In this document: piece by piece, positions 32,195-41,900 of the stretch
Numbering within the stretch: the stretch's first letter is position 1
Layout: every line of letters starts with the position of its first letter
NCBI GenBank assembly: GCA_905197665.1
Contig: CAJJZP010000017.1
Coordinates: forward strand, 1-52,561
Direction of reading: 5' to 3'
DNA length: 52,561 bases
From: an uncultured Collinsella sp.
GTDB taxonomy: Bacteria; Actinomycetota; Coriobacteriia; Coriobacteriales; Coriobacteriaceae
Notes under the pieces: model-generated
The model's input: the letters and a program-made list of their open reading frames with translations, nothing else
Told to the model about the DNA's origin: nothing
The model's database searches: none
Translations under genes and position numbers: made by a program

Positions 32195-33400
32195 ATGAGC
32201 GGGCTGATTATCGATAGCGAAGCCTGTATCGGCTGCGGTCGCTGCGTTCGCGCCTGCGCCTCGGGCGGCATTGTGGTGGAGGGTGAGCGCCCCAATCGCT
32301 GTGCCCGCGTAACCGACGGCTGTATCCTGTGCGGTGGGTGCGTCGACGCCTGCCCCGTCAACGCCATCTCGATTGAGCGCGACGAGGCCGCCGGCGCGGC
32401 AGACCTTGACGCATATCGAGACATCTGGATCTTCGTGCAGACTGACGAGCACGATGCCGTTGCATCCGTGGCCTTCGAGCTCATGGGCAAGGGGCGCGAG
32501 CTTGCCGATGCCCGCGGCTGCCGTCTGGTGGCACTGGTCGGCATGAGCCCCGAGGGCTCACTCGGGGACCTGGAGCATCTGATTTGCGCCGGTGCGGACG
32601 AAGTTCTGGTCTGTCGTGACGAGCGCCTGCGTCAGAACGACGCGGAGGTCTACGCCCGCTTGATCTGCGATTTGGTAGCCGAGCGCAAGCCCGAGGCCAT
32701 TCTGTACGGCGCGACCGCCTTTGGTCGCGAGCTGGCGCCCAGTGTGGCCGTGCGCTTGCAGACGGGCCTTACGGCCGATTGCACGGTGCTTTCGATGGAT
32801 ACGGAGACGGGTCTGCTGCAGCAGACGCGCCCGGCGTTTGGCGGCAACCTGATGGCCACCATTATCTGCCCCAACCACCGTCCTCAGATGGCAACGGTGC
32901 GCCCCGGCATCTTTAAGGCGCCCGAGTTTGACTATAGCCGCTCCGGCACGATTGCCCAGGTAGTGCTAGCGGATGACGTTAAGGCCCGTGTCGAGATCTC
33001 GATTCCCGCCGAGGAGTGGGGACAGCAGGCTTCAATTGCCGATGCCGAGCGTCTAGTCGTGGTGGGCCGCGGCATCGGCTCCAAGAAAAACCTACCGCTG
33101 ATGCGAAAGCTTGCCGAGGCTCTGGGTGCCGAGCTTGGCTGCACGCGCCCCGTGGTGGAGGCCGGCTGGCTGGAGTATCGCCACCAAATTGGCCAGACGG
33201 GTGTATCGGTCTCGCCCAAGCTCCTCGTGAGCATCGGTGTCTCGGGCGCTATCCAGCATCTCGCCGGCATCGGTGGGGCGGAGTGCATTGTCGCCATCAA
33301 TGAGGACCCGGATGCCCCCATCTTCGGTGCCGCCCGGTACAAGGTCGTCGGCGATGCCGTTGAGATCGTTGAGGAACTGCTGGCTCAGCTCGAGTGCTAA
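32195..33400 (+). CDS. etfA: Electron transfer flavoprotein alpha subunit with ferredoxin domain (LctC-like)
   Basis: 401 residues: an N-terminal 2x[4Fe-4S]-type domain (Cys11, 14, 17, 21 in CIGCGRCVRAC; Cys43, 46, 49, 53 in CILCGGCVDACP) fused to EtfA. The C-terminal FAD domain is complete (VVVGRGIGSKKNLPLM, VVEAGWLEYRHQIGQTG, VSIGVSGAIQHLAG, INEDPDAPIFGAARYKVVGD). The ferredoxin extension is found in bifurcating or confurcating Etf systems, where it exchanges electrons with ferredoxin. The gene starts one base after etfB ends and its 3' end overlaps the convergent HD gene by four bases. Confidence 0.94.
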   Translation: MSGLIIDSEACIGCGRCVRACASGGIVVEGERPNRCARVTDGCILCGGCVDACPVNAISIERDEAAGAADLDAYRDIWIFVQTDEHDAVASVAFELMGKGRELADARGCRLVALVGMSPEGSLGDLEHLICAGADEVLVCRDERLRQNDAEVYARLICDLVAERKPEAILYGATAFGRELAPSVAVRLQTGLTADCTVLSMDTETGLLQQTRPAFGGNLMATIICPNHRPQMATVRPGIFKAPEFDYSRSGTIAQVVLADDVKARVEISIPAEEWGQQASIADAERLVVVGRGIGSKKNLPLMRKLAEALGAELGCTRPVVEAGWLEYRHQIGQTGVSVSPKLLVSIGVSGAIQHLAGIGGAECIVAINEDPDAPIFGAARYKVVGDAVEIVEELLAQLEC

Positions 33401-34209
33401 GCGCTTGCCAGCCAGCGGAGCAGCTCGTCCTTAAGGCGGCTCCAGGTTGCCTGCGCGGCGGGGTCGGTAAAGGGTCGCGTAATGCCAAAGGGCGCGTCGA
33501 GCAGGCGATAGATATCGCCTTGCTCGCGCGCCAGTGCACGGCTTGCCGGATGGACGAGCTCAAACATAAAGCAGATGAGCCCCACCAGGTAGTCCGCCGG
33601 CTCGTTGCGCTCGTCACGCGCGACGCAGCGATGCTCGTCAAAGGCGGTAAGCGCCGGTGTCGAGAAGTGGCTGGCGAGAAACGTGTCCTCATCCACCTTG
33701 AGGATGGTGTCGACGGTGCTGTCGGCGATGGTGCGCATAATGTCGATCTTGTCGCCATCGCGCACGATATCGCAGAAGCGCCGCGTGCGCTCGTCGAGCT
33801 GCGCGGGTAGACGGAAATCGCTGTGATAGGCAATGCTCGCTCGGATGAGCTCATCTTCTGCCGGGTCATCGATAAAGTCGCGGACGCTCGTCACGGCGGG
33901 TGCATCGGCGGGATTCTCGCCAAAGAGGACCTCGATGCCCAGCGCTGCATGGCCCATGCTCTCGGCGTCCTTAAAGGTGTCCCAGCGTCGCAGCTGCTCA
34001 AAGCGGCCTATATCGTGCAGCAGGCCGCAAAGCCATGCCAAGTCAATATCATCTGACGACCAGCCCTGCTCGCGCGCTACGGCATCGCATGCCTCGGCCA
34101 CGTGGTACGTATGCTCGATTTTGAGCGCGATGCGTGGGTTGGTGGCGTCGTAGGCATCGGTGTAGCTTTTGAAGGCTGCGCGCGCCCGGTCTCGATCGAT
34201 AGCTGTCAT
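33397..34209 (-). CDS. HD-domain phosphohydrolase
   Basis: 270 residues. HTYHVAEACDAV provides the first His, WLCGLLHDIGRFEQL the HD pair, and DGDKIDIMRTIAD the later Asp, i.e. the H...HD...D metal site of HD hydrolases. RASIAYHSDFRLP carries another conserved His. The protein has no partner domain, so substrate (nucleotide, phosphonate or cyclic nucleotide) is open. AGGAAG precedes the ATG. The gene converges on etfA with a four-base overlap and diverges from azlC. Confidence 0.87.
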   Translation of the reverse strand: MTAIDRDRARAAFKSYTDAYDATNPRIALKIEHTYHVAEACDAVAREQGWSSDDIDLAWLCGLLHDIGRFEQLRRWDTFKDAESMGHAALGIEVLFGENPADAPAVTSVRDFIDDPAEDELIRASIAYHSDFRLPAQLDERTRRFCDIVRDGDKIDIMRTIADSTVDTILKVDEDTFLASHFSTPALTAFDEHRCVARDERNEPADYLVGLICFMFELVHPASRALAREQGDIYRLLDAPFGITRPFTDPAAQATWSRLKDELLRWLASA

Positions 34210-34335
34210 AATGACTTCCTAAAAAGTTGTGTCTTTCGATCCGGTGGCAATTGTAGGCGAACTTTATTGCCACCGGTTGATATTTCTGCTGCGTTGCGAG
34301 GTGCGCTGCAGACGACTTACCAGAATGGGGGTGGC

Positions 34336-35028
34336 ATGGTCCTTAGGATCTTTAAAACCGTCTGGCCGGTGATGCTTACCTATGTTGCAATAGGCGCGCC
34401 GTGCGGAATGATCATGGGGCAGACGGGAATGGAACCCTGGATGGTCTTTGCCCTGAGCAGCACGTTTGTGACGGGCAGCGGCCAGTTTATGATCTGCAAC
34501 CTGTGGCTGGCGGGCGTGCCTGCAGCATCGATCGTCGCGAGCGTTGCTGCCATCTCCTCGCGCTTTGCGCTTTACTCGGCATCGATCGCGCCGCATCTGA
34601 CGGGTGCCTCGAAGCGTCAGACGCTGGCTGTTGCCGCGACACTTACCGAGGAGGCATATGGCATCTCGCTTGCCAAGTTGGTTGAAGGGGAGGATTGGGG
34701 CCCGCGCGAGTCCTTTGTGCTCAACGTGATTCTCATCGCAACATGGGGCGTTTCGTGTACGATGGGCGCCATCGTCGGCGCCGTTGTCGATGTTCCCACC
34801 GCCATTGCAGCCTTTGTCTGCACCTCGCTCTTTATCTGCCTGCTCTTTTCGCAGCGGCTGTCGCGCGGCAACGTTGTCGCGGCGGTTTCGGGCGCGGTGT
34901 CCGTCGCCGTATGCAAGTTCTTGGGCCTCACGAATATTGCCGTGCCGGCAAGCGTCGTGGCCGGCATGGCCATTGCGTTGGCGTGCGATGCTGTATTTGA
35001 CGGAAGAGGTGCCCGCGATGCCCGTTAA
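34336..35028 (+). CDS. azlC: AzlC family branched-chain amino acid exporter, large subunit
   Basis: 230 residues from the ATG at 34336 (GGGGGTGG just upstream). Multiple hydrophobic helices and the AzlC hallmarks are visible: WPVMLTYVAIGAPCGMIMGQ, SSTFVTGSGQFMICNLWLAG, ISSRFALYSASIAPHL and LTEEAYGISL. AzlC with AzlD exports branched-chain amino acids or analogues. The following azlD gene overlaps it by 11 bases. The stretch upstream (34210-34335) carries no gene. Confidence 0.92.
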   Translation: MVLRIFKTVWPVMLTYVAIGAPCGMIMGQTGMEPWMVFALSSTFVTGSGQFMICNLWLAGVPAASIVASVAAISSRFALYSASIAPHLTGASKRQTLAVAATLTEEAYGISLAKLVEGEDWGPRESFVLNVILIATWGVSCTMGAIVGAVVDVPTAIAAFVCTSLFICLLFSQRLSRGNVVAAVSGAVSVAVCKFLGLTNIAVPASVVAGMAIALACDAVFDGRGARDAR

Positions 35029-35341
35029 CGAGTTCTTGGTTCTGTGGCTGTCGTCGTGGGCTGCTATCGCGTTCTTTCGCATCGCGCCGGCGTTCGCCTT
35101 GCGCGGGCGGACCCTGTCGCCCCGCATTACCGAGGCCCTGGGCTATATCCCGCCCGCCGCCTTTGCCGCGCTGGTCGCCAACGACTTGGTGAGCCCCGGC
35201 GCGTTCGACGCGGGACTCTGGCCTGCCTTGGTTCCCTGGATTGCGGCCGCCGGCGTCGTGGTCATGGCGGTCAAGACAAAATCGATGCTGTGGTGCTGCG
35301 TCTCGGGCATCGTACTCTATATTGTCTTGAGCCTTATATAG
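35018..35341 (+). CDS. azlD: AzlD family branched-chain amino acid exporter, small subunit
   Basis: 107 residues from the ATG at 35018, behind GAGGTG. There are four hydrophobic helices with the AzlD pattern: FLVLWLSSWAAIAFFRIAPA, LSPRITEALGYIPPAAFAAL, then VPWIAAAGVVVMAVKTKSML. It is the partner of AzlC, with which it overlaps by 11 bases, and is expected to form the complete exporter. Together with the LivJHMGF importer elsewhere in the window it gives both uptake and efflux of branched-chain amino acids. Confidence 0.9.
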   Translation: MPVNEFLVLWLSSWAAIAFFRIAPAFALRGRTLSPRITEALGYIPPAAFAALVANDLVSPGAFDAGLWPALVPWIAAAGVVVMAVKTKSMLWCCVSGIVLYIVLSLI

Positions 35342-35491
35342 GGGTGGCGTCGCGGGCGCCGAATCTCGTTCCATCCCAACTCGTCGGATTTTTCACCGAG
35401 CTGGTCTATTTCTTCTGGTACCATGGTCAAACTTTACTGTAGCAAAGCGTGACGTGGGCTTTTGTACCCCGTCAGCGGAAATGGGGGTTTC

Positions 35492-36514
35492 ATGGCACAG
35501 GAAGCAACCGCCAACGAGCAAAAGAAATTCAAGGTCCCGCGCATCCCGGGCGACATCATGATCTATCCGATGATCGTCGGTCTTTTGCTCAACACCTTCT
35601 GCCCGCAGGTTTTTGAGATCGGCGGCTTCTTTACGGCTGCCTGCCGCGGTGGCTCCAATACCATCGTCGCCGCGATCCTGCTGTTTGTGGGCGCCGGCAT
35701 CAGCTTTAAGTCCACGCCGGGTGCCATCAAGACCGGTATCGTCGTGCTGATCCCCAAGCTGGTCGTCGCAGCGGCTCTCGGCCTGGGCGTGGCATATTTC
35801 TTTAACGACAACTTCCTGGGTCTGAGCTCCGTGTCTATCATCGGCGGCATCACGTTTTGCAACATGGCGCTCTATACGGGCATCATGGGCGAGTTCGGCG
35901 ATGAGTCCGAGCAGGGCGCCGTCGGTATCCTGTTCTTTACGGCCGGCCCCGCCGTCACGATGATCATCCTCGGTGTTTCCGGCCTCGCCAATATTCCCAT
36001 TGGCACCATTATCGGCTCCATCTTGCCACTCGTTATCGGCATGGTTCTGGGCAACCTGTTCCCGTTTATCAAGAACCTGTTGGTTCCCGGTGCCAATCCT
36101 GCGATTGCCGTCATCGGATTTCAGCTCGGTGCGTCCATGAGCCTGTCGAGCTTTATCACCGGCGGTATTTCCGGCATCTTGCTGGGCCTTGTCACGCTGT
36201 TTGTCGTCGGTCCCATCACCTTTGCGTTCGAGCGTCTGTGCGGCGGCAATGGCAAGGCCGCTGTGGCTTGCTCCACCATTGCCGGCACGGCTATGACCAC
36301 ACCGGTTGCCCTCGCCGAGGTCGCACCGCGCTACGCCGAGCTTGCGCCCACCGCGTACGCTCAGATCGCCACCGCCGTTATCATCACGGCGATCATGGCT
36401 CCGATTCTGACTGGCTGGGTCGACAAGAAGTTCTGCCAAGGCAAGGAGGATCTGTCGCCTGTCGGTGTCGAGGCCATCGAGGAGGCCGTCGCGACCGACA
36501 TCGATGGCGAGTAG
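35492..36514 (+). CDS. kdgT: 2-keto-3-deoxygluconate permease (KdgT family)
   Basis: 340 residues from the ATG at 35492 (GGGGGT five bases upstream). About ten transmembrane segments and KdgT family features are seen: VPRIPGDIMIYPMIVGLLLN, NTFCPQVFEIGGFF, GAGISFKSTPGAIKTG, IGGITFCNMALYTG and STIAGTAMTTPVAL. The family carries 2-keto-3-deoxygluconate, a pectin and alginate breakdown product, with protons. No kdgK, kdgA or other uronate gene is nearby, so the true substrate may be another sugar acid. Two terminator-like hairpins follow. Confidence 0.9.
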   Translation: MAQEATANEQKKFKVPRIPGDIMIYPMIVGLLLNTFCPQVFEIGGFFTAACRGGSNTIVAAILLFVGAGISFKSTPGAIKTGIVVLIPKLVVAAALGLGVAYFFNDNFLGLSSVSIIGGITFCNMALYTGIMGEFGDESEQGAVGILFFTAGPAVTMIILGVSGLANIPIGTIIGSILPLVIGMVLGNLFPFIKNLLVPGANPAIAVIGFQLGASMSLSSFITGGISGILLGLVTLFVVGPITFAFERLCGGNGKAAVACSTIAGTAMTTPVALAEVAPRYAELAPTAYAQIATAVIITAIMAPILTGWVDKKFCQGKEDLSPVGVEAIEEAVATDIDGE

Positions 36515-36563
36515 CAATCGATACCCATCAATGATGCCGGCGTGTGCAATTCGCGCCGTATGG

Positions 36564-36646
36564 GCGCCCGAACAGAAACTGTTTTGCAGTGATGTTCGGG
36601 CGCTCTGCTATTATCCCCTTTACCCCTGCGGAGTAAAGGGGTGTTT
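36564..36646 (+). terminator. Two hairpins after kdgT
   Basis: First a perfect 11-bp stem GCGCCCGAACA/TGTTCGGGCGC (36564-36603, 18-base loop), then CCCCTTTAC/GTAAAGGGG (36615-36641) followed by TGTTT. The second is the better intrinsic terminator. They separate kdgT from the diguanylate cyclase. Confidence 0.7.
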
Positions 36647-36704
36647 ATTGCCCTGATTCGAATTGGGCGATTCTGACCACTTGGATATTGAAGGGATGGC
36701 GCTA

Positions 36705-37847
36705 GTGGTTAAGGCACTCAAGATTGAGATATTCGTGCTATGCATGATTGTTCTTATCGGGCTTGCCGTGCGAAGTCGTCGCTCCTTGTTCTCGAGCACC
36801 CAGCAGCTATTGTTTAGCATGCTTGGCTACACCTCTGCCGCGTACATATTATTCGATATGATCTGGACGCTTTCGGACGGTGTGGACGGCACGTTGGGCA
36901 TTGCTGCCAACTGGATTTCCAACGCGGTTTCGTTTTCGCTCTTTGCTATCGCGTGTCTCATTTGGTTTATCTATTCCGAGACGGTGCAGGGTTCTCGCCT
37001 TTTGACCTCGCGCTATAGGGTGGTGCTTGTAGCGTTGCCTACGGCTCTGGTGGTCGTGCTGGCGTTTACCAGTTACTGGACGCACGCCCTGTTCTATATC
37101 GATTCGCAGGGCGTGTATCGTCGCGGCTTTGCCTATATGATTCAGCCCATCGTCAGCTACTGTTACGTTATACATACGTCCCTGCATGCGTTTGTGCAAT
37201 CTCGCAGGGTCGAGAGCCTGCAGACGAAGGCCATCTATCGAACCTTGGCATTTTTCGCCATTCCGGCCCTGGTGGGCGGTACCTTTCAGGTCGTATACTC
37301 GGTGCCCGGCCTTTGTGTCGGCATAATGATTAGCATGTTGCTGCTCTACATCATCTACCAGGAGCAGCTGATCTCGACCGACCCGTTGACTGGACTTAAC
37401 AATCGCAACCGTTTTGAGACCTATATGCTGTCGCTCTTCTCAAATGTGGATCAGGCCGAAGATGTATATCTGCTTATGATGGACGCCGACGGCTTTAAGC
37501 AGATTAACGATCGCTATGGGCATGTGGAGGGCGACCACGCTCTTCAGGTCATATCTGCTGCGCTCAAAGAAGTCTGCTCGGCGTCTGGCGGCTTTATCGC
37601 ACGTTATGGTGGCGATGAGTTCGTGGTGCTCCAAAAGGCAGTGGCGGAACAGGATATCATGCATCTGTGCGCGACAATCAACGACGAGCTCGCGCGCGCC
37701 GAGGTTCCGTATCTGTTGCGGATGTCCATCGGCTACGCACGGGTTGGTGATGGCGTCGATACCTGGCAAGACTTGCTTCGCGCTGCCGATGCGGAGCTCT
37801 ACCGTGTCAAGGCCGAGAAAAAGAAAGCTGGCATCCAGATACGCTAG
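36705..37847 (+). CDS. Membrane diguanylate cyclase (GGDEF)
   Basis: Makes cyclic di-GMP from GTP. I start at the GTG at 36705 because AAGGGA lies eight bases upstream (an ATG at 36696 directly abuts that site); this gives 380 residues. The N-terminal 210 residues hold six to seven transmembrane helices (LLFSMLGYTSAAYILFDMIW; AVSFSLFAIACLIWFIY; VVLVALPTALVVVLAFTSYW) as a sensor. The GGDEF domain follows: DPLTGLNNRNRFETY, MDADGFKQINDRYGHVEGDH and ARYGGDEFVVL. The residues before GGDEF lack an RxxD inhibitory site. No EAL domain or PilZ receptor is seen in the window. Confidence 0.9.
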   Translation: MVKALKIEIFVLCMIVLIGLAVRSRRSLFSSTQQLLFSMLGYTSAAYILFDMIWTLSDGVDGTLGIAANWISNAVSFSLFAIACLIWFIYSETVQGSRLLTSRYRVVLVALPTALVVVLAFTSYWTHALFYIDSQGVYRRGFAYMIQPIVSYCYVIHTSLHAFVQSRRVESLQTKAIYRTLAFFAIPALVGGTFQVVYSVPGLCVGIMISMLLLYIIYQEQLISTDPLTGLNNRNRFETYMLSLFSNVDQAEDVYLLMMDADGFKQINDRYGHVEGDHALQVISAALKEVCSASGGFIARYGGDEFVVLQKAVAEQDIMHLCATINDELARAEVPYLLRMSIGYARVGDGVDTWQDLLRAADAELYRVKAEKKKAGIQIR

Positions 37848-37931
37848 ATAAAGGGGTGCAAGCTTGCGTGCATGGCGGCCCTCGGCTCTCCGATGTACTC
37901 CATTAAGCTAAAGTGTGCGAACATCCTCCCT

Positions 37932-37958
37932 AAAAAGGTGAGCTCGCTAGGCCTTTTT
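37932..37958. terminator. Bidirectional terminator between GGDEF and EamA genes
   Basis: AAAAAGG pairs with CCTTTTT around a GAGC/GCT inner stem, so either strand reads a stem ending in five T. It overlaps the stop codon of the EamA gene. Confidence 0.55.
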
Positions 37959-38882
37959 GGGCCTGTTGACGATGATGATGCCGCCGCAGACCAACAGCAG
38001 GGCAACAAGTACGGTAACAGGGCTCGTGCCAGCGCCCTCGCCGAGCAGCAGAGCGCTCAACAGTACGCCAAAGACTGGATTCATAAAGCCAAAGACCGAC
38101 ACACGGCTGACGGGGTTGACGGCAAGCAGACGCGACCATAGCGAGTACGCGACGGCGGAAATGAGTGCCATATAGATAATGAGTGCGATGGCGGGGATGA
38201 TCGCGGTGGGGGAGAGCGCGCCGCCCATCAAAAACCCGATGGCGGTAAGGACCAAACCTCCGACTAAAAACTGCCAGCCGGCGAGCAAGACGCCGTCATG
38301 CTTGCGCGAGAAGATGCCGATCAGGCAGGTCGAAAGAGCACCCGCGACAGTGGAGGCTAGGATAAAGCCCTCGCCATCGAGCCTGAAGCCAAAGGTGCCA
38401 TCTGCGCCCGAGAGGTTGACGAGCGCGACGCCGGCAAAGCCCAGCACACAGCCGAGCACCTTGGCCACATCGAGCTTCTCGGTGTGAAATGCCAGGGCGG
38501 CAAAGAGGATTGCGAGGAAGTTGGCGCTGGCCTCGATGATGGAGCTCGACATGGCGCTGGCGCGCGAGAGGCCCAGATAGAAAAAGAAGTACTGCCCGAT
38601 AGTCTGGAAGAGCGACAAGACAAAGATGGGCTTGATGTCGCGAGCCTGCGGAATGAGGGGGCGGCGTTGGGCCGCACTCATCCCAACGATAACCAGGGCG
38701 CCGGCAAGCGTGAAGCGCAAGCCCGCAAAGAGCAGCTGCGAGGCGCTATCGTGCGCCGGGATACCAAAGAGTGCGTAGCCGATCTTGATGCAGGGAAAGG
38801 CCGATCCCCAGAGTGCACAGCAAACAAGACAACCCAGGATGAGTCCGGGCAGGGTGGCGAGATACGGCTTGCGGCTTTCCAT
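37947..38882 (-). CDS. EamA/DMT-family transporter
   Basis: 311-residue drug/metabolite transporter with ten predicted transmembrane helices in two EamA repeats. The first repeat is ALWGSAFPCIKIGYALFG to FAALAFHTEKLDVAKVLG; the second is GEGFILASTVAGALSTCLIG to SVFGFMNPVFGVLLSALLLG. The ATG at 38882 follows AGGAAGG by six bases; an upstream in-frame ATG would add 14 polar residues. The family exports amino acids, nucleosides or drugs and the substrate cannot be guessed here. Confidence 0.9.
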   Translation of the reverse strand: MESRKPYLATLPGLILGCLVCCALWGSAFPCIKIGYALFGIPAHDSASQLLFAGLRFTLAGALVIVGMSAAQRRPLIPQARDIKPIFVLSLFQTIGQYFFFYLGLSRASAMSSSIIEASANFLAILFAALAFHTEKLDVAKVLGCVLGFAGVALVNLSGADGTFGFRLDGEGFILASTVAGALSTCLIGIFSRKHDGVLLAGWQFLVGGLVLTAIGFLMGGALSPTAIIPAIALIIYMALISAVAYSLWSRLLAVNPVSRVSVFGFMNPVFGVLLSALLLGEGAGTSPVTVLVALLLVCGGIIIVNRPKKA

Positions 38883-38906
38883 GATGTCCTTCCTGCATGC
38901 GCGAAG

Positions 38907-38944
38907 CAAAAAAGAACCCGCCACCGGATGTGTCGGTGGCGGGT
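38907..38944 (-). terminator. Rho-independent terminator of purL
   Basis: On the minus strand the 11-bp stem ACCCGCCACCG/CGGTGGCGGGT is followed by TTCTTTTTT, starting 38 bases after the purL stop. The EamA gene downstream begins beyond it. Confidence 0.9.
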
Positions 38945-38981
38945 GTTGTTACCCGAGGGGATTGTACCCGATGGGAAAGGT

Positions 38982-41900
38982 TTAAGCGAAGTAGGCCACG
39001 CCGCTCTCAAAGATCGGCATGAACTTATCGCCGGGGACATGCTCGGGCACGTTGCGGTACAGGTTGTCGCCGCGACGCTCGGCATGGCCCATCTTGCCCA
39101 GGACGCGGCCGTCGGGGCTCGTGATGCCCTCGATGGCGAGTGCGGAGCCGTTGGGGTTGACGGAGAGATCCATGCTGGGCTTGCCGTTCTCGCCCACGTA
39201 CTGCGTGGCGACCTGGCCGTTGGCGATCAGCTGGGCGAGCACTTCGTCATTGGCGACAAAGCGGCCCTCGCCGTGGCTGATGGCGACGGTGTAGGGGTCG
39301 TCCAGGCTGCACTGCGACAGCCACGGGGACAAGTTGGACGAGATGCGGGTGCGCACCAGACGGCTCTGGTGGCGACCGATGGTGTTGAACGTCAACGTGG
39401 GCGTATCGGGCGTGGCGTCGACGATGTCGCCGTAGGGCACCAGGCCGAGCTTGATCAGGGCCTGGAAGCCGTTGCAGATGCCCAGCATCAGGCCATCGCG
39501 GGCCTTGAGCAGGTCGCGGACTGCCTCGGTGACCTCGGGAGCGCGGAAGAACGCCGTGATGAACTTGGCGGAGCCGTCGGGCTCGTCGCCGCCCGAGAAG
39601 CCGCCGGGGATCATGACGATCTGGCTTGCACGGATGCGGCGGGCAAGCTCGCGGGTGCTTTCGGCGACGGCCTCGGGCGTGAGGTTGTTGATCACGAAGG
39701 TGTCGGCCTCGGCACCGGCGGCACGGAAGGCGCGGGCGCTGTCGTACTCGCAGTTGTTGCCGGGGAACACGGGGATGATCACGCGCGGGCGGGCGATCTT
39801 GGCGCCGCCGTACACGTGGATATCCTTGGCGCGGAAGTCGATGGTCTCGACCTCGGGGGTCTTGCCGGCGCTGCGGTAGGCGAAGACGCCCTCGATGCCG
39901 CTCTCCCAGGCCTCCTGGAGCTCGGCGAGCTCGATGACCTCGGAGCCGGTGTCGATGACATAGCCCTCGACGGTGGTGCCCAGGGGCTCGACGACAACGC
40001 CGTCGGCGACCTCGGGCAGCTCGGCATCCTCGGCGAGCTCGACGATAAAGCTACCGTAGAGCGGGGTGAAGAGGCTCTCCACGTCTACATCCTCGGCAAG
40101 CTCGATACCGATCTGGTTACCGACGCACATCTTAAAGAGGCTCTCGGCGCCGCAGCCGTAGCCGGGCGTGGAGATGGCCAGGGCGTTGCCGGTAGCAGTG
40201 AGCGCCTCGACGGCGTCAAACGCGGCGAGCAGCTGCTGAGCATCGGGGCGGTAGTCCTCGCCATAGGTGGCGGGGGCGATGCGGACGACGCGGTGCGTGA
40301 GGCCCTTGAACTCGGGCGAGACGGCGCGGGCGGCCTTGCCCACGGCGACGGCGAAGCTGATCAGGGTCGGCGGAACGTTGAGCTCGCCGGCCTCGTCCTC
40401 AAACGAACCGCTCATGGAGTCCTTGCCGCCGATGGCGCCGGCACCCAGGTCGACCTGGGCCATAAGGGCACCCAGGACGGCAGCCATGGGCTTGCCCCAG
40501 CGCTCTGCTTCGGTGCGCAGGCGCTCGAAGTACTCCTGGAAGGAGAGGTAGGCGCGCTTGTGCTCAAAGCCGGCGGCAACGAGCTTGGCGATGGACTCGA
40601 CCACGGACAGGTAGGCGCCCGCAAACTGGTCGGCCTCCATCAAATAGGGGTTGAAGCCCCATGCCATGGCACTCGCCGTGGTGGTCTCGCCGTCCACGGG
40701 GAACTTGGCGACCATGGCCGAGCTCGGGGTGAGCTGCGTCTTGCCGCCAAAAGGCATAAGCACGGTCGCGGCGCCGATGGTGGAGTCGAAGCGCTCGGAA
40801 AGGCCCTTGTTGGAAGCGACGTTGAGGTCGGTGACGAGCGAGGTCATGCGCTCGGCGAGCGTGGTACCGGCCCAGCTGGGCTGCCACACACTGCGGGCGC
40901 AGACGTGGGCGACCTGGTGCTTGGGCGCACCGTTGGAGTTGAGGAACTCGCGGGACAGATCGACGATGGCGACGCCGTTCCAGGCCATGCGCATGCGCGG
41001 CTCGGCGGTAACCTCGGCGATAACGGTCGCCTCCAGGTTCTCCTCGGCGGCGTAGCTCATGAACTCCTCGACGTCACCGTCGGCGACGGCGCAGGCCATG
41101 CGTTCCTGGGATTCAGAGATGGCGAGCTCGGTGCCGTCAAGACCGTCGTACTTCTTGGTCACGGTATCAAGGTCGACATACAGGCCGTCGGCAAGCTCGC
41201 CTACGGCGACCGAGACACCGCCGGCGCCAAAGTCGTTGCAGCGCTTGATCAGACGGCAGGCATCGCCGCGGCGGAACAGGCGCTGCAGCTTGCGCTCGAC
41301 CGGGGCGTTGCCCTTCTGGACCTCGGCGCCCGATGTCTCGATGGACTCGGTGTTCTGGGTCTTGGAGGAGCCGGTGGCACCGCCGATGCCGTCACGGCCG
41401 GTGCGGCCGCCCAACAGGATGATCTTGTCGGTGGGGGCGGGGCACTCGCGACGCACGTGGTTTGCCGGGGTAGCGCCCACGACGGCGCCGACCTCCATGC
41501 GCTTGGCGACGTAGCCGGGGTGATAGAGTTCGTTGACCTGACCGGTGGCAAGGCCGATCTGGTTGCCGTAGCTGGAGTAGCCGGCGGCAGCAGTGGTCAC
41601 GAGCTTACGCTGCGGCAGCTTGCCCTCGAGCGTCTCGGACACGGGGACGGTGGGGTCGCCGGCGCCGGTGACACGCATGGCCTGGTACACGTAGCTGCGG
41701 CCCGACAGCGGGTCGCGGATGGCACCGCCCACGCAGGTAGCGGCACCGCCGAAGGGCTCGATCTCGGTCGGGTGGTTGTGGGTCTCGTTCTTAAAGAGGA
41801 ACAGCCAGTCCTGGTCCTCGCCGTCGACATCGACCTTCACCTTGACGGTGCAGGCGTTAATCTCCTCGGACTCGTCGACATCGGTCATGACGCCGGTCTT

